A stretch of DNA of 64,000 nucleotides from Rodentibacter haemolyticus (GCF_015356115.1 NZ_CP063056.1:1426001-1490000); one strand, 5' to 3'; positions 24,573 to 33,778 are shown, counted from the stretch's first letter. Made by a program: numbers and translations. The notes: generated from the sequence alone by a model not told the origin.

Positions 24573-25664
24573 TTATAGCATTGATTTAAATTGAATATTC
24601 GGCTCGTGCTCAAAGCAATCATCAAAGCCGCGCGGATGATGATACTCAATGAGATCTTTATCACGAGGGTACACATATTTTCCGCCCACTTCCCAAATAA
24701 ACGGATGGAATTTGTATTGTAAGCGTTCTTTACGCATTTTCCACAATGCAATGATCTCATCCGTACTTGCCATAAAGTTTGTCCAAATATCGTGATGAAC
24801 AGGAATAATAACTTTACAGCGTAGGCTTTCAGCCATACGTAATAAATCAACCGAAGTCATTTTATCGGCAATACCTACAGGGTTTTCCCCGTAGTTGTTT
24901 AATGCCACATCAATATCGAACTGTTTACCGTGTTTGGCAAATTGAATAGAGAAGTGGGAATCTGCGCCGTGGTAAATATTACCGCCAGGAGTTTTGAACA
25001 CATAGTTCACCGCTTTACGTCCCATTTCTTCATCTGACGGACAAAGACCGGCTAATTCTCCGCCTTGTTCTTCAGCACCTTCAACCGGTAATGTTACCAA
25101 GCAAGTGCGGTCGAAAGAATCTAATGCGTGAATTTCCACATCTTTTAATTTCACGACATCGCCCGGTTTTACTATAATGATACGCTCTTCCGGTACGCCC
25201 CATTTTTTCCATAATTCCGCACAATGCCAAGGCCCGACAAATTTTACGTGATCTAATTTCGGATTATTTACAATCGCTGCCGCCACGTTTACATCAATGT
25301 GGTCACTGTGATAATGAGAAGCCAAAATGAAATCCACTTCATTGATTGCAAATGGATCAAGTACCATTGGCGCTGCACGCAAGTTTGGTTGTAATTTGCG
25401 TACACCCGCCATATTTGCCATTTGGTGACCACGAACCATATCTTTTACTTTTTTCGTCGATTTACCACGACCACACCATAAATCCATACAAAGGTTGGCA
25501 CCACCCGGGGTTTTAATCCAAACACCCACACAACCTAACCACCACATTGCAAAATTGCCTTCCGGTACAACTTCTTGCTCAATTTCTTCGTTTAACCAGG
25601 TTCCCCACTCTGGAAAAGTAGAAAGAATCCAGCTTTCACGGGTAATTTCTTGAATTTTGCTCAT
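24573..25664 (-). CDS. ulaG: L-ascorbate-6-phosphate lactonase UlaG
   Basis: Opens L-ascorbate 6-phosphate to 3-keto-L-gulonate 6-phosphate, the first step after PTS uptake. The 363-residue metallo-beta-lactamase-fold enzyme has the metal motif H117-Y-H119-S-D121-H122, FVGPWHCAELWKKWGV, GADSHFSIQFAKHG and VIIPVHHDIWTNF, and a length near that of E. coli UlaG (354). The start follows TAGGAG. It is divergent from ulaAB across a 378-base region with two CRP sites. Confidence 0.96.
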   Translation of the reverse strand: MSKIQEITRESWILSTFPEWGTWLNEEIEQEVVPEGNFAMWWLGCVGVWIKTPGGANLCMDLWCGRGKSTKKVKDMVRGHQMANMAGVRKLQPNLRAAPMVLDPFAINEVDFILASHYHSDHIDVNVAAAIVNNPKLDHVKFVGPWHCAELWKKWGVPEERIIIVKPGDVVKLKDVEIHALDSFDRTCLVTLPVEGAEEQGGELAGLCPSDEEMGRKAVNYVFKTPGGNIYHGADSHFSIQFAKHGKQFDIDVALNNYGENPVGIADKMTSVDLLRMAESLRCKVIIPVHHDIWTNFMASTDEIIALWKMRKERLQYKFHPFIWEVGGKYVYPRDKDLIEYHHPRGFDDCFEHEPNIQFKSML

Positions 25665-25762
25665 TGTAAACTCCTATCGGATAAAATTAAGTTCAAACGC
25701 ATTTAAAATCAAAAGTAATCATATATAATCATTTGAAATTGTAAAATGTTTTTTTTATATTT

Positions 25763-25778
25763 TGTGATCTAGATCTCA
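25763..25778. promoter_or_regulatory. CRP site, ulaG side
   Basis: TGTGATCTAGATCTCA keeps the left half-site TGTGA and four of five bases of the right half (TCTCA for TCACA), with the proper 6-base spacer. It lies about 99 bases from the ulaG start in the 378-base ulaG-ulaAB intergenic region. The remainder of that region is AT-rich; an extended TATATAATC stretch at 25722-25730 could hold the leftward -10. Confidence 0.65.
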
Positions 25779-25903
25779 TTTTATTTTTAATACAAGAATT
25801 TAGTCATTTAATTTCAATTTGTTATAAAAACCATTCTGATTAGTAAAAAATTATCTTATTACATAGGGCAAAATCGGCTCACTCACAAAAAGTAAAAATA
25901 AAT

Positions 25904-25919
25904 TGTGACACAGTTCACA
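25904..25919 (+). promoter_or_regulatory. CRP site, ulaAB side
   Basis: TGTGACACAGTTCACA has both half-sites TGTGA and TCACA perfect with a 6-base spacer, centred at 25911.5. A TATTCA at 25942-25947 would put a start near 25954, placing CRP at about -42, a class II arrangement. The exact promoter is inferred. Confidence 0.8.
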
Positions 25920-26042
25920 AATTATCAAATTCAATCTTTTCTATTCAATAATTATTGTTATTATTTGCCCGTTTCGATTTCTCAGTTATTGAGAAGCAAA
26001 CTCCGATAAGTCATTTTTACACAATGCAACAGAGGTTCTGTT

Positions 26043-27860
26043 ATGGAAACTTTATTAGATCTATTTATCATCTTTAGAGATCAGGTACTCAACAAGGCAC
26101 CGCTTTTATTGGGGATTGTTGCCTGTATCGGCTACATTCTTTTACGTAAAGACACCACAACCATCATCAAAGGAACAATTAAAACCATTGTCGGTTTTAT
26201 GTTGGTACAAGTTGGTGCCGGGGAATTAGTTAAAGGCTTTAAACCTATTATTGAAAAACTTTCCGAATACCACGGTTTAACCGGTGCGGTGATTGATCCT
26301 TACACCAGTATGCAGGCAACCATTGAAACTATGGCGGATAATTACGCTTGGGTCGGTTATGCGGTACTACTGGCATTAGCACTGAATATTTTATTGGTGA
26401 TGTTCAGACGTTTTACCGGTATCCGTACGATTATGCTAACCGGACACATTATGTTCCAGCAAGCAGGACTTGTTGCCGTGTTCTATATGTTGATCGGTGC
26501 TTCTATGATGGAAACCATCATTTATACCGCAATTATTATGGCGTTATATTGGGGGATCTCATCTAATATTATGTATAAACCGACCCAAGCGGTAACCGGT
26601 GGGGCTGGCTTTTCTATCGGACACCAACAACAAATCGCCTCTTGGATCGCGGTTCAACTTGCTCCGAAACTCGGTAACAAAGAAGATAGCGTTGATAATA
26701 TGAAATTGCCAAAATGGCTACATATTTTCCATGATAGTATTTCTGCCACCGTATTAGTAATGACTGTCTTTTTCGGCATTATCTTATTATCCTTCGGATT
26801 AGATAACCTCCAAACAATGGCGGGCAAAACCCATTGGACAATCTATATCTTTGAAACCGGCTTAAAATTTGCCGTTGCTATCCAAGTGATCGTGATTGGT
26901 GTACGGATGTTTGTTGCCGAGCTTTCCGAAGCTTTCAAAGGTATTTCTGAGCGTGTTATTCCGAATGCGGTATTAGCCATTGACTGTGCTGCAATTTACG
27001 CATTCTCTCCGAATGCAATGGTATTCGGTTTTATGTGGGGGGCGATCGGTCAATTTGTCGCGGTCGGTATTTTACTTGGCTTTGATGCTTCCGTCTTAAT
27101 CATTCCGGGCTTTATCCCAATGTTCTTCTCCAATGCCACTATCGGTGTATTTGCTAACCATTTCGGTGGTTGGAGAGCCGTAATGAAAATCTGCTTTGTG
27201 ATGGGGATTATTGAAGTTTTAGGTTCTGCTTGGGTTATTCACTTACTTGCTACGCAAGGCGCAACGTTCAACGGCTGGATGGGAATGGCTGACTGGGCGT
27301 TATTCTTCCCACCGGTATTACAGGGTATCGTAAGTATTCCGTTCTTCTTCTTTGTCATCTTAGCCGCCGCATTCGTTTACATGGCGTTTGCATCGAAAAA
27401 ATTACGTGCTGCCGAAGCGGCCGCCGCTGCTGCGGGTAAAACCCTTGAGCAAATGGACGGCTACGGTGTTGATGAAATTGCTGATGAAGCAGTGGCAACA
27501 GCGGCTAACACAAATACGACCGAACAAAGTGCGGTCGAAAATAACGATGTTTTTGAAGGCGTTAAACCCGTACGTATCCTTGCGGTCTGTGGCTCCGGTC
27601 AAGGTTCATCAATGATGATGAAAATGAAGATCAAAGGCTATTTGGATAAACGAGGCATTCCGAATGTGATGGATTCTTGTGCCGTAACAGATTACAAAGG
27701 CAAACTAGACAGTACGGACATTATCGTATCTTCCAAACATTTATCCGGTGAAATTCAGGTTGGTGAAGGAAAATATGTGCTTGGCGTACAAAATATGCTT
27801 AACCCAAATTCATTTGGCGATGAATTAATCGAATTGATTAATAAATTCCAAAATAAATAA
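26043..27860 (+). CDS. ulaA: Ascorbate PTS permease, fused EIIC-EIIB (UlaA-UlaB)
   Basis: Imports and phosphorylates L-ascorbate to its 6-phosphate. The 605-residue protein fuses two subunits that are separate in E. coli: an EIIC membrane domain (about 1-460, with some ten or more hydrophobic segments, GHIMFQQAGLVAVFY and QAVTGGAGFSIGHQQ), an Ala-rich hydrophilic linker (about 462-510), and an EIIB domain (511-605) with the phosphocysteine Cys516 in LAVCGSGQGSS. A USS in the linker (27537-27545) encodes Ser-Ala-Val. A repeat element, not another gene, separates it from ulaC. It has a CRP site upstream. Confidence 0.95.
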   Translation: METLLDLFIIFRDQVLNKAPLLLGIVACIGYILLRKDTTTIIKGTIKTIVGFMLVQVGAGELVKGFKPIIEKLSEYHGLTGAVIDPYTSMQATIETMADNYAWVGYAVLLALALNILLVMFRRFTGIRTIMLTGHIMFQQAGLVAVFYMLIGASMMETIIYTAIIMALYWGISSNIMYKPTQAVTGGAGFSIGHQQQIASWIAVQLAPKLGNKEDSVDNMKLPKWLHIFHDSISATVLVMTVFFGIILLSFGLDNLQTMAGKTHWTIYIFETGLKFAVAIQVIVIGVRMFVAELSEAFKGISERVIPNAVLAIDCAAIYAFSPNAMVFGFMWGAIGQFVAVGILLGFDASVLIIPGFIPMFFSNATIGVFANHFGGWRAVMKICFVMGIIEVLGSAWVIHLLATQGATFNGWMGMADWALFFPPVLQGIVSIPFFFFVILAAAFVYMAFASKKLRAAEAAAAAAGKTLEQMDGYGVDEIADEAVATAANTNTTEQSAVENNDVFEGVKPVRILAVCGSGQGSSMMMKMKIKGYLDKRGIPNVMDSCAVTDYKGKLDSTDIIVSSKHLSGEIQVGEGKYVLGVQNMLNPNSFGDELIELINKFQNK

Positions 27861-27887
27861 CTCGAAGTGCGGTCGGTTTTCTACGGT

Positions 27888-28048
27888 ATTATGTAGCACT
27901 TGCACAAATCATCATAGAGTGCGTGAGGCGAAGCCGTAACGCACCGACAGAGAGTTTAATGATGAAATGGTGCGTTACGCAGAGCTTAACGCACCCACCC
28001 AAATTAAATATCGGATATAAAATTCTCTTTGTGCGACTGATACATAAT
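27888..28048. mobile_element. MITE-like repeat, copy 2, inside the ula PTS operon
   Basis: A 161-base copy of the element at 15811-15972, with the same ATTATGTAGCACTTGCACAAA left end and TTTGTGCGACTGATACATAAT right end, and the internal GTAACGCACC / GGTGCGTTACGC inverted pair. It lies in the gap between ulaAB and ulaC, only 27 bases after the ulaAB stop and 61 bases before the ulaC start. A minus-strand open frame across it is an artefact of the repeat. Confidence 0.78.
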
Positions 28049-28109
28049 AGTGGTTTTTTAAAGTAAATTGACCGCTCAACATACAACGACTCAAATTAAG
28101 GAGTGCAAA

Positions 28110-28571
28110 ATGTTAAAAGAATCCCTTCTCGAAAATAACTCAATTAAACTTAACCAACGGGCAGAAAACTGGGAAGAGGCAATTAAAATCGGTACGGATT
28201 TGCTTGTAGCTTCAGGGGCGATTGAGCCGAGATACTATGACAATATTGTGAGCAAGGTTAAAGAGCTTGGACCTTACATTGTGCTTGCCCCGGGACTTGC
28301 AATGCCGCACGCCCGTCCCGAAGAAGGCGTTATCCGCACCGCATTTGCGTTAACCACCCTTGCAGAACCGGTAGATTTTGATGGTGAAATAATTTCCGTA
28401 CTTGTTACCCTTGCCGGTAGCGATTCCGACACCCATATGCAAGGCATTATGGAAATCACCCAAGTATTTGATGATCCCGATAATGATGACGGTATTAACA
28501 TTCAAAAATTCTTGGATTGTAAAACCAAAGAAGACGTGTTGGCGGTGATTGATGCGGCACTAAATGCTTAA
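28110..28571 (+). CDS. ulaC: Ascorbate PTS EIIA component UlaC
   Basis: Cytoplasmic phosphocarrier that passes phosphate from HPr to the EIIB domain of UlaAB. The 153-residue protein has the EIIA fold with the phosphohistidine H67 in LAMPHARPE and the core segment SVLVTLAGSDSDTHMQ; E. coli UlaC is 154 residues. The ATG follows AAGGAG; an in-frame start at 28068 reads out of the repeat and is rejected. It is split from ulaAB by a MITE-like repeat, so its expression depends on read-through or on a promoter supplied by the repeat. Confidence 0.95.
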   Translation: MLKESLLENNSIKLNQRAENWEEAIKIGTDLLVASGAIEPRYYDNIVSKVKELGPYIVLAPGLAMPHARPEEGVIRTAFALTTLAEPVDFDGEIISVLVTLAGSDSDTHMQGIMEITQVFDDPDNDDGINIQKFLDCKTKEDVLAVIDAALNA

Positions 28572-28639
28572 TTAACGATGAGATGTAGGGTTGTTTTTAT
28601 CCTACCGATTTATTCCAAACTTTTAAGAGAGAACATACT

Positions 28640-29320
28640 ATGTCTAAACCATTACTTCAAATCGCACTTGATTCATTAACCCTTGAAAAGGCCGTTGGTG
28701 ATGCTAAACAGGCGGAATCCTTAGTGGAAATCATTGAAGTCGGCACAATTTTAGCTTGTGCCGAAGGGATGAAAGCGGTGAGTACATTGCGTGCTTTACA
28801 CCCAAATCATATTATCGTATGCGATTTAAAAACAACGGACGGCGGTGCGATTCTGGCTAAAATGGCATTTGAAGCAGGGGCAGATTGGCTCACCGTTTCC
28901 GCAGCGGCTCACCCGGCAACTAAAGCCGCTTGTAAGAAAGTTGCAGACGAATTTAATGCCGCCCACCCGGAACTTAAAGTGAAAAAAGAAATTCAAATTG
29001 AGATCTATGGCAACTGGACGGTAGAAAAAGATGCCAAAGAATGGGTGGATTTAGGAGTGAAACAAGCGATTTATCACCGCTCCCGTGATGCCGAACTTGC
29101 CGGTAAAGGCTGGACAGAGGAAGATGTGGAATTAATGAAAAAATTATCTGCATTAGGTTTAGAGCTTTCCATTACAGGCGGTATCGTACCGGAAGATATT
29201 CATTTATTTAAAGAAATCAAAAATGCCAAAGCTTTTATTGCCGGTCGCGCATTAGTGGGTGAAAAAGGTAAAGCTACTGCTGAAGCGATTCGTGCGGAAA
29301 TAGACAAATACTGGGCATAA
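28640..29320 (+). CDS. ulaD: 3-keto-L-gulonate-6-phosphate decarboxylase UlaD
   Basis: Decarboxylates 3-keto-L-gulonate 6-phosphate to L-xylulose 5-phosphate in the ascorbate pathway. The 226-residue orotidine-phosphate-decarboxylase-fold enzyme has the substrate signature VCDLKTTDGGAILAKMAFEAGADW (catalytic Asp, Lys and Asp), IEIYGNWTVEKD, YHRSRDAELAGKGW and SITGGIVPEDI. It is slightly longer than E. coli UlaD (216). It follows ulaC by 68 bases that include a small GTAGG / CCTAC hairpin. Confidence 0.95.
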   Translation: MSKPLLQIALDSLTLEKAVGDAKQAESLVEIIEVGTILACAEGMKAVSTLRALHPNHIIVCDLKTTDGGAILAKMAFEAGADWLTVSAAAHPATKAACKKVADEFNAAHPELKVKKEIQIEIYGNWTVEKDAKEWVDLGVKQAIYHRSRDAELAGKGWTEEDVELMKKLSALGLELSITGGIVPEDIHLFKEIKNAKAFIAGRALVGEKGKATAEAIRAEIDKYWA

Positions 29321-29414
29321 TTTGGGGTTCACTATAATCCTTTAAGCAAAATAGGGGAAAGCGATGGACGTTTTATCCTATTTTATTACAAGTATGAGAA
29401 AGGGAAGGCGGCAG

Positions 29415-30134
29415 TTAGTTTTCAAATAATTCCACACTTAACACGTCTTCTTCCGTTTTGAGTAAAGTGTAAACATCTTTGATGATCGTGTTATCAATGG
29501 CAAAACATCGAATTTGCACGCGAACTTCGCCATTTGCCAAATCTTTTACCGCAAGATTTTCAATCCGGTAATCATTTTGAATCAATAAATTTGTGATGAT
29601 GGCTATCGCGCCGGATGAACGGAGATGGATGCTAATTTTGGTTTTCTTTTTGCGACCTTTGCGGCGAATTAAACGCTGTACCATTGGGCTAAAGCGAATG
29701 GCAATTAAGATCATTGCCGTGGCGATAAAGGCATCAAAAATAAACCCTGCTCCGGTCGCAATCCCGATACCTGCCGCCGCCCAAATTATTGCGGCGGTAG
29801 TTAAACCTGAAATAGCATCATTCTTTTTATGCAAAATCACGCCGGCACCTAAGAAACCGATACCGCTGATAACTTGGGCGGCAAGACGCATTGGGTCGGT
29901 ACGAATATTTTCGGATACTTGGGCATAATGTTCGGCCGCTTGAATAGAAACGATGGTTAGCGTACAAGTTGTGATAGCGATAATGGCGCAAGTTTTAATG
30001 CCGACAGGTTTATGTTTCAGTTCGCGTTCTAACCCGATAATGCTACCCAAGATTAACGCCAAAAACATTTTTCCGAGAATGGTTAAGTGAAGAGAGGCGA
30101 AAAGTGCGGTCAAAATAAGAGGTGGATTTTCCAT
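29415..30134 (-). CDS. MgtC/SapB family membrane protein
   Basis: A 239-residue protein with four to five membrane helices in the first 150 residues and a soluble C-terminal ACT-like domain (about 165-239). The N-terminal part has the family signature IGLERELKHKPVGIKT followed by VISGIGFLGAGVILHKKN. MgtC proteins of pathogens affect survival in low magnesium and inside macrophages, partly by modulating F1Fo ATPase; relatives such as E. coli YhiD are less understood. The start at MENPPLILTA is used because the longer frame overlaps the rimO promoter region. The gene stands alone, divergent from rimO. Confidence 0.85.
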   Translation of the reverse strand: MENPPLILTALFASLHLTILGKMFLALILGSIIGLERELKHKPVGIKTCAIIAITTCTLTIVSIQAAEHYAQVSENIRTDPMRLAAQVISGIGFLGAGVILHKKNDAISGLTTAAIIWAAAGIGIATGAGFIFDAFIATAMILIAIRFSPMVQRLIRRKGRKKKTKISIHLRSSGAIAIITNLLIQNDYRIENLAVKDLANGEVRVQIRCFAIDNTIIKDVYTLLKTEEDVLSVELFEN

Positions 30135-30288
30135 AATGCAAGGTTGTTTTGATAATAATTGTGGAAATTCTAACGGTTTGAAAAATGAAAATATACTCAA
30201 ATTTACGATATTTTTACGTTTATTCGTTCGACTTTCATTGGGAAGTTGAGTAGAATCGCGCCTTAAAAATAAGCGGAGAGATAACTTT

Positions 30289-31626
30289 ATGCAAACTTCT
30301 ACTCCAAACATTGGTTTTGTGAGTCTTGGTTGTCCGAAAAATTTAGTGGATTCCGAACGTATTTTGACGGAATTACGTAGCGATGGTTATAACATCGTAC
30401 CGAGCTATGAAAACGTCGATTTAGTGATCGTCAATACCTGTGGCTTTATTGATAGCGCAGTTCAAGAATCTTTAGAAGCGATTGGAGAAGCACTGGAGGA
30501 AAACGGTCGTGTGATTGTAACCGGTTGTTTAGGTGCAAAAGAAGATCGCATCCGCGAAGTGCATCCGAAAGTGTTAGAAGTTACCGGGCCGCATAGTTAT
30601 GAAGCCGTGATGGAACAAGTGCACAAATACGTGCCGAAACCTACCCATAATCCATATATTAGCCTTGTGCCGAAACAAGGTGTAAAGCTTACCCCGAAAC
30701 ATTATGCCTACTTAAAAATTTCTGAAGGTTGTGATCACCGTTGTACGTTTTGCATTATTCCTTCTATGCGTGGTGATTTGGAAAGCCGTTCTATTACACA
30801 GGTGTTGGATGAAGCCAAACGTTTAGCCGAAGCTGGCGTGAAAGAGTTGCTTGTCGTTTCGCAAGATACTTCTGCCTATGCTATGGATGTTAAACGTCAG
30901 GAAGGGGGAACAAAAACCGCCTTTTGGAATGGAATACCGATTAGAAATGATTTAATGACCCTTTGTAAACAATTGGGAAAACTTGGTATTTGGGTGCGTT
31001 TGCATTACGTTTATCCGTATCCGCACGTAGATGATTTAATTCCATTAATGGCGGAGGGCATTTTATTGCCCTATTTGGATATTCCGCTCCAACACGCCAG
31101 TCCGAAAATTCTTAAAGCAATGAAAAGACCGGGTTCTATTGACCGCACTTTAGAGCGTATAAAAAAATGGCGGGAAATTTGTCCGGATTTAACCTTGCGT
31201 TCGACCTTTATCGTTGGTTTTCCGGGAGAAACGGAAGAAGATTTTCAATTATTGCTTGATTTCCTGAAAGAAGCACAGCTTGACAGAGTTGGCTGTTTTA
31301 AATTCAGCCCTGTTGAAGGTGCACCTGCCACCGATATGTCGGAGCAAGTGCCGGAGGAAGTAAAAGAAGAACGTTACCATCGTTTTATGCAATTACAGCA
31401 AGAAATTTCAGCTAATCGTTTGAAACAAAAAGTTGGAAAGGTTGTTGATGTTTTAGTGGACGAAATTGCTGATGACGGAATTATCGGACGTTCCAAAGCC
31501 GATGCTCCGGAAGTTGACGGCTTAGTTTATGTTGATAATTTAAGCGGTATTAATATAAAAATCGGTGAAATAATTAAAGTAAATATTACCCATTCGGATG
31601 AATATGATCTTTGGGGAACTTGTTAA
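30289..31626 (+). CDS. rimO: Ribosomal protein S12 methylthiotransferase RimO
   Basis: Radical SAM enzyme that adds a methylthio group to Asp88 of ribosomal protein S12. The 445-residue protein has the N-terminal UPF0004 domain with cluster cysteines C15, C51 and C80, the radical SAM domain with C148-x3-C152-x2-C155 in EGCDHRCTFC, and a C-terminal TRAM domain (about 378-445). Length and motifs match E. coli RimO (441). The N-glycosyltransferase gene starts only 22 bases later, the same order as in Actinobacillus pleuropneumoniae. Confidence 0.97.
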   Translation: MQTSTPNIGFVSLGCPKNLVDSERILTELRSDGYNIVPSYENVDLVIVNTCGFIDSAVQESLEAIGEALEENGRVIVTGCLGAKEDRIREVHPKVLEVTGPHSYEAVMEQVHKYVPKPTHNPYISLVPKQGVKLTPKHYAYLKISEGCDHRCTFCIIPSMRGDLESRSITQVLDEAKRLAEAGVKELLVVSQDTSAYAMDVKRQEGGTKTAFWNGIPIRNDLMTLCKQLGKLGIWVRLHYVYPYPHVDDLIPLMAEGILLPYLDIPLQHASPKILKAMKRPGSIDRTLERIKKWREICPDLTLRSTFIVGFPGETEEDFQLLLDFLKEAQLDRVGCFKFSPVEGAPATDMSEQVPEEVKEERYHRFMQLQQEISANRLKQKVGKVVDVLVDEIADDGIIGRSKADAPEVDGLVYVDNLSGINIKIGEIIKVNITHSDEYDLWGTC

Positions 31627-31648
31627 TTAAAAGTAAAAGGTAAATAAA

Positions 31649-33637
31649 ATGTCTGAAGTTAAAAAACCGAGTGTTGTTCGTTTCGAAAAAGAAGTGGCAG
31701 CCAAAAATTATGAAGAAGCTTGTGTTGAATTACTTGAGATTCTTGGGAAAATCGATTCGAATTTCGGTGATATTCAAGATATTGAGTTTGATTATCCCGA
31801 ACAACTAAATACACTTGCGCAAGATAAAACTGTTTATTTTTGTACACGTATGGCGGTAGCGATTACTCAGTTATTTAGTGATCCTAAATTAGAGATTTCG
31901 CTTTCCGGCGCACAACGTTTCTTAACATTACAACGCTGGTTAAACCTGATTTTTGCCGCATCGCCTTTTGTGAATGCAGATCACATTTTACAAACGTATA
32001 ACCGTAATCCTGCTCCTGAAAATCCATTGGATATTCATTTGGATTCTTCAAAAGCCGCAGTAATTAAATTCTGTATTTTATATTTACCGGAATCCAACGT
32101 TAATCTGAATTTGGATGCGTTATGGGATATTGATCCGGAACTTTGCGCCTCCCTTTGCTTTGCCTTGCAATCCCCTCGTTTTATCGGGACACAGCAATCA
32201 TTCGGTAAACGCGGTGCTTTATTACAATGGTTTCCTGAAAAATTAGCTCAAATTCATAATTTAAATAATCTTCCGAGTGGTATTTCTCACGATGTGTATA
32301 TGCATTGTAGCTATGATATTGCTTCAAACAAACATCTCGTGAAAAAGGCATTAAATCAGGTTATTCGCCGCCATTTGGTTGAATTAGGTTGGCAAGATCG
32401 CGATGTAACGAAATTGGGCGATCGGAACGGCAAACCCGTTATGGTGGTATTGCTTGAGCATTTCCATTCCGCGCATTCTATTTATCGCACGCATTCAACT
32501 TCAATGATCGCCGCGCGTGAACGTTTCCATTTAATCGGTATCGGTAGTCAAGCGGTGGATGAAGCCGGTAGAGCCGTTTTTGATGAATTCCATCTGCTAG
32601 ATAAGAATAATATCTTTGATAAGCTGAATTTCATAAAAGATATTTGTGATAAAAATGGTGCGGCGGTGTTTTATATGCCGAGTATCGGTATGGATCTCAC
32701 CACCATTTTTGTAAGTAACACAAGAGTTGCGCCGATTCAAGTGATTGCCTTAGGTCACCCGGCAACGACACATTCCGATTTCATTGAATATGTTATCGTA
32801 GAAGATGATTACGTAGGTTCTGAAGATTGTTTTAGCGAGACGTTGCTACGCTTGTCGAAAGATGCGCTCCCTTATGTACCTTCTGCCCTTGCACCACAAA
32901 ATGTAGAGTATCGCTTGCGTGAGAATCCTGAAGTGGTGAATATCGGTATCGCTTCGACAACGATGAAATTAAACCCGTATTTCTTAGAAGCCTTAAAAGC
33001 AATTCGTGATCGCGCAAAAGTAAAAGTGCATTTTCACTTTGCATTAGGTCAATCAAGCGGTATCACACACCCGTATGTTGAGCGTTTTATTAAAACTTAT
33101 TTAGGTGATGATGCAACCGCACATGCCCATTCCCCTTACCACGAATATCTCAGAATTTTACATAACTGCGATATGATGGTGAACCCGTTCCCATTCGGTA
33201 ATACCAACGGCATTATTGATATGGTCACCCTTGGTTTGGTGGGCGTTTGTAAAACCGGTCCGGAAGTGCATGAACATATTGATGAAGGTTTATTTAAGCG
33301 TTTAGGTTTACCGGAATGGTTAATTGCAGACACCGTAGATGAATATGTAGAACGTGCGATACGTTTGGCTGAAAATCACGAAGAACGTTTAGCTTTACGC
33401 CGTCATATTATTGAAACCAACGGTTTGAAAACCCTCTTTACCGGAGATCCAAGCCCAATGGGTAAAGTGTTATTGGAAAAATTCGAGGAGTGGAAAGCTG
33501 CAAATTTAGGTGAGAAACCGAAGAAAAAAGTGCCGGCTAAAAAAGCCACATCAAGTAAAAAAAGTGCGGTCAAATCCGAAGGTAAATCTGCGGAAAAGAA
33601 AACTTCCGGAAAAACCGTAAAGAAAACGAAAAAATAG
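31649..33637 (+). CDS. ngt: Cytoplasmic N-glucosyltransferase, HMW1C-like (GT41)
   Basis: Transfers single hexoses from UDP-sugars to asparagines in N-x-S/T sequons of adhesins in the cytoplasm. The 662-residue protein has the HMW1C all-alpha N-terminal domain (about 1-240) and a GT-B fold with VALGHPATTHSDFIEYVIVEDD-type segments (near 370), KVHFHFALGQSSGITHP and the nucleotide-binding NPFPFGNTNGIIDMVTLG. A 41-residue lysine-rich tail (622-662, 17 lysines) follows the conserved core, which is about 620 residues in relatives. A USS (33562-33570) lies in the tail. No HMW1A adhesin and no alpha-glucosyltransferase agt is adjacent. Confidence 0.92.
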   Translation: MSEVKKPSVVRFEKEVAAKNYEEACVELLEILGKIDSNFGDIQDIEFDYPEQLNTLAQDKTVYFCTRMAVAITQLFSDPKLEISLSGAQRFLTLQRWLNLIFAASPFVNADHILQTYNRNPAPENPLDIHLDSSKAAVIKFCILYLPESNVNLNLDALWDIDPELCASLCFALQSPRFIGTQQSFGKRGALLQWFPEKLAQIHNLNNLPSGISHDVYMHCSYDIASNKHLVKKALNQVIRRHLVELGWQDRDVTKLGDRNGKPVMVVLLEHFHSAHSIYRTHSTSMIAARERFHLIGIGSQAVDEAGRAVFDEFHLLDKNNIFDKLNFIKDICDKNGAAVFYMPSIGMDLTTIFVSNTRVAPIQVIALGHPATTHSDFIEYVIVEDDYVGSEDCFSETLLRLSKDALPYVPSALAPQNVEYRLRENPEVVNIGIASTTMKLNPYFLEALKAIRDRAKVKVHFHFALGQSSGITHPYVERFIKTYLGDDATAHAHSPYHEYLRILHNCDMMVNPFPFGNTNGIIDMVTLGLVGVCKTGPEVHEHIDEGLFKRLGLPEWLIADTVDEYVERAIRLAENHEERLALRRHIIETNGLKTLFTGDPSPMGKVLLEKFEEWKAANLGEKPKKKVPAKKATSSKKSAVKSEGKSAEKKTSGKTVKKTKK

Positions 33638-33671
33638 GTAAAAATCCCTAAAAGAATTTCATACCATTGCT

Positions 33672-33704
33672 AAAACCTCTAGATAAATACCTAGAGGTTT
33701 TATC
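33672..33704 (+). terminator. Terminator after the N-glycosyltransferase gene
   Basis: AAAACCTCTAG (33672-33682) and CTAGAGGTTTT (33691-33701) form an 11-bp perfect stem with an 8-base loop, ending in TTTTA. Confidence 0.85.
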
Positions 33705-33755
33705 ATAGACGTATCAAAAAGAAATGCCGGTGTAGGAAGTATCCGTAAATCTTCA

Positions 33756-33778
33756 ATAAACCCTTCATAAGGGTTTAT
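33756..33778 (+). other. Hairpin of unknown role between two terminators
   Basis: ATAAACCCTT and AAGGGTTTAT form a 10-bp stem around CAT. It lies between the glycosyltransferase terminator and a second T-tailed terminator with no gene between, so a short transcript may be made here. Confidence 0.45.

Noticed and set aside
27889..28086. Minus-strand open frame of 65 codons between ulaAB and ulaC
   Set aside because: It reads through repeat copy 2 and shares peptide pieces with the frame in copy 1 only because the DNA repeats.
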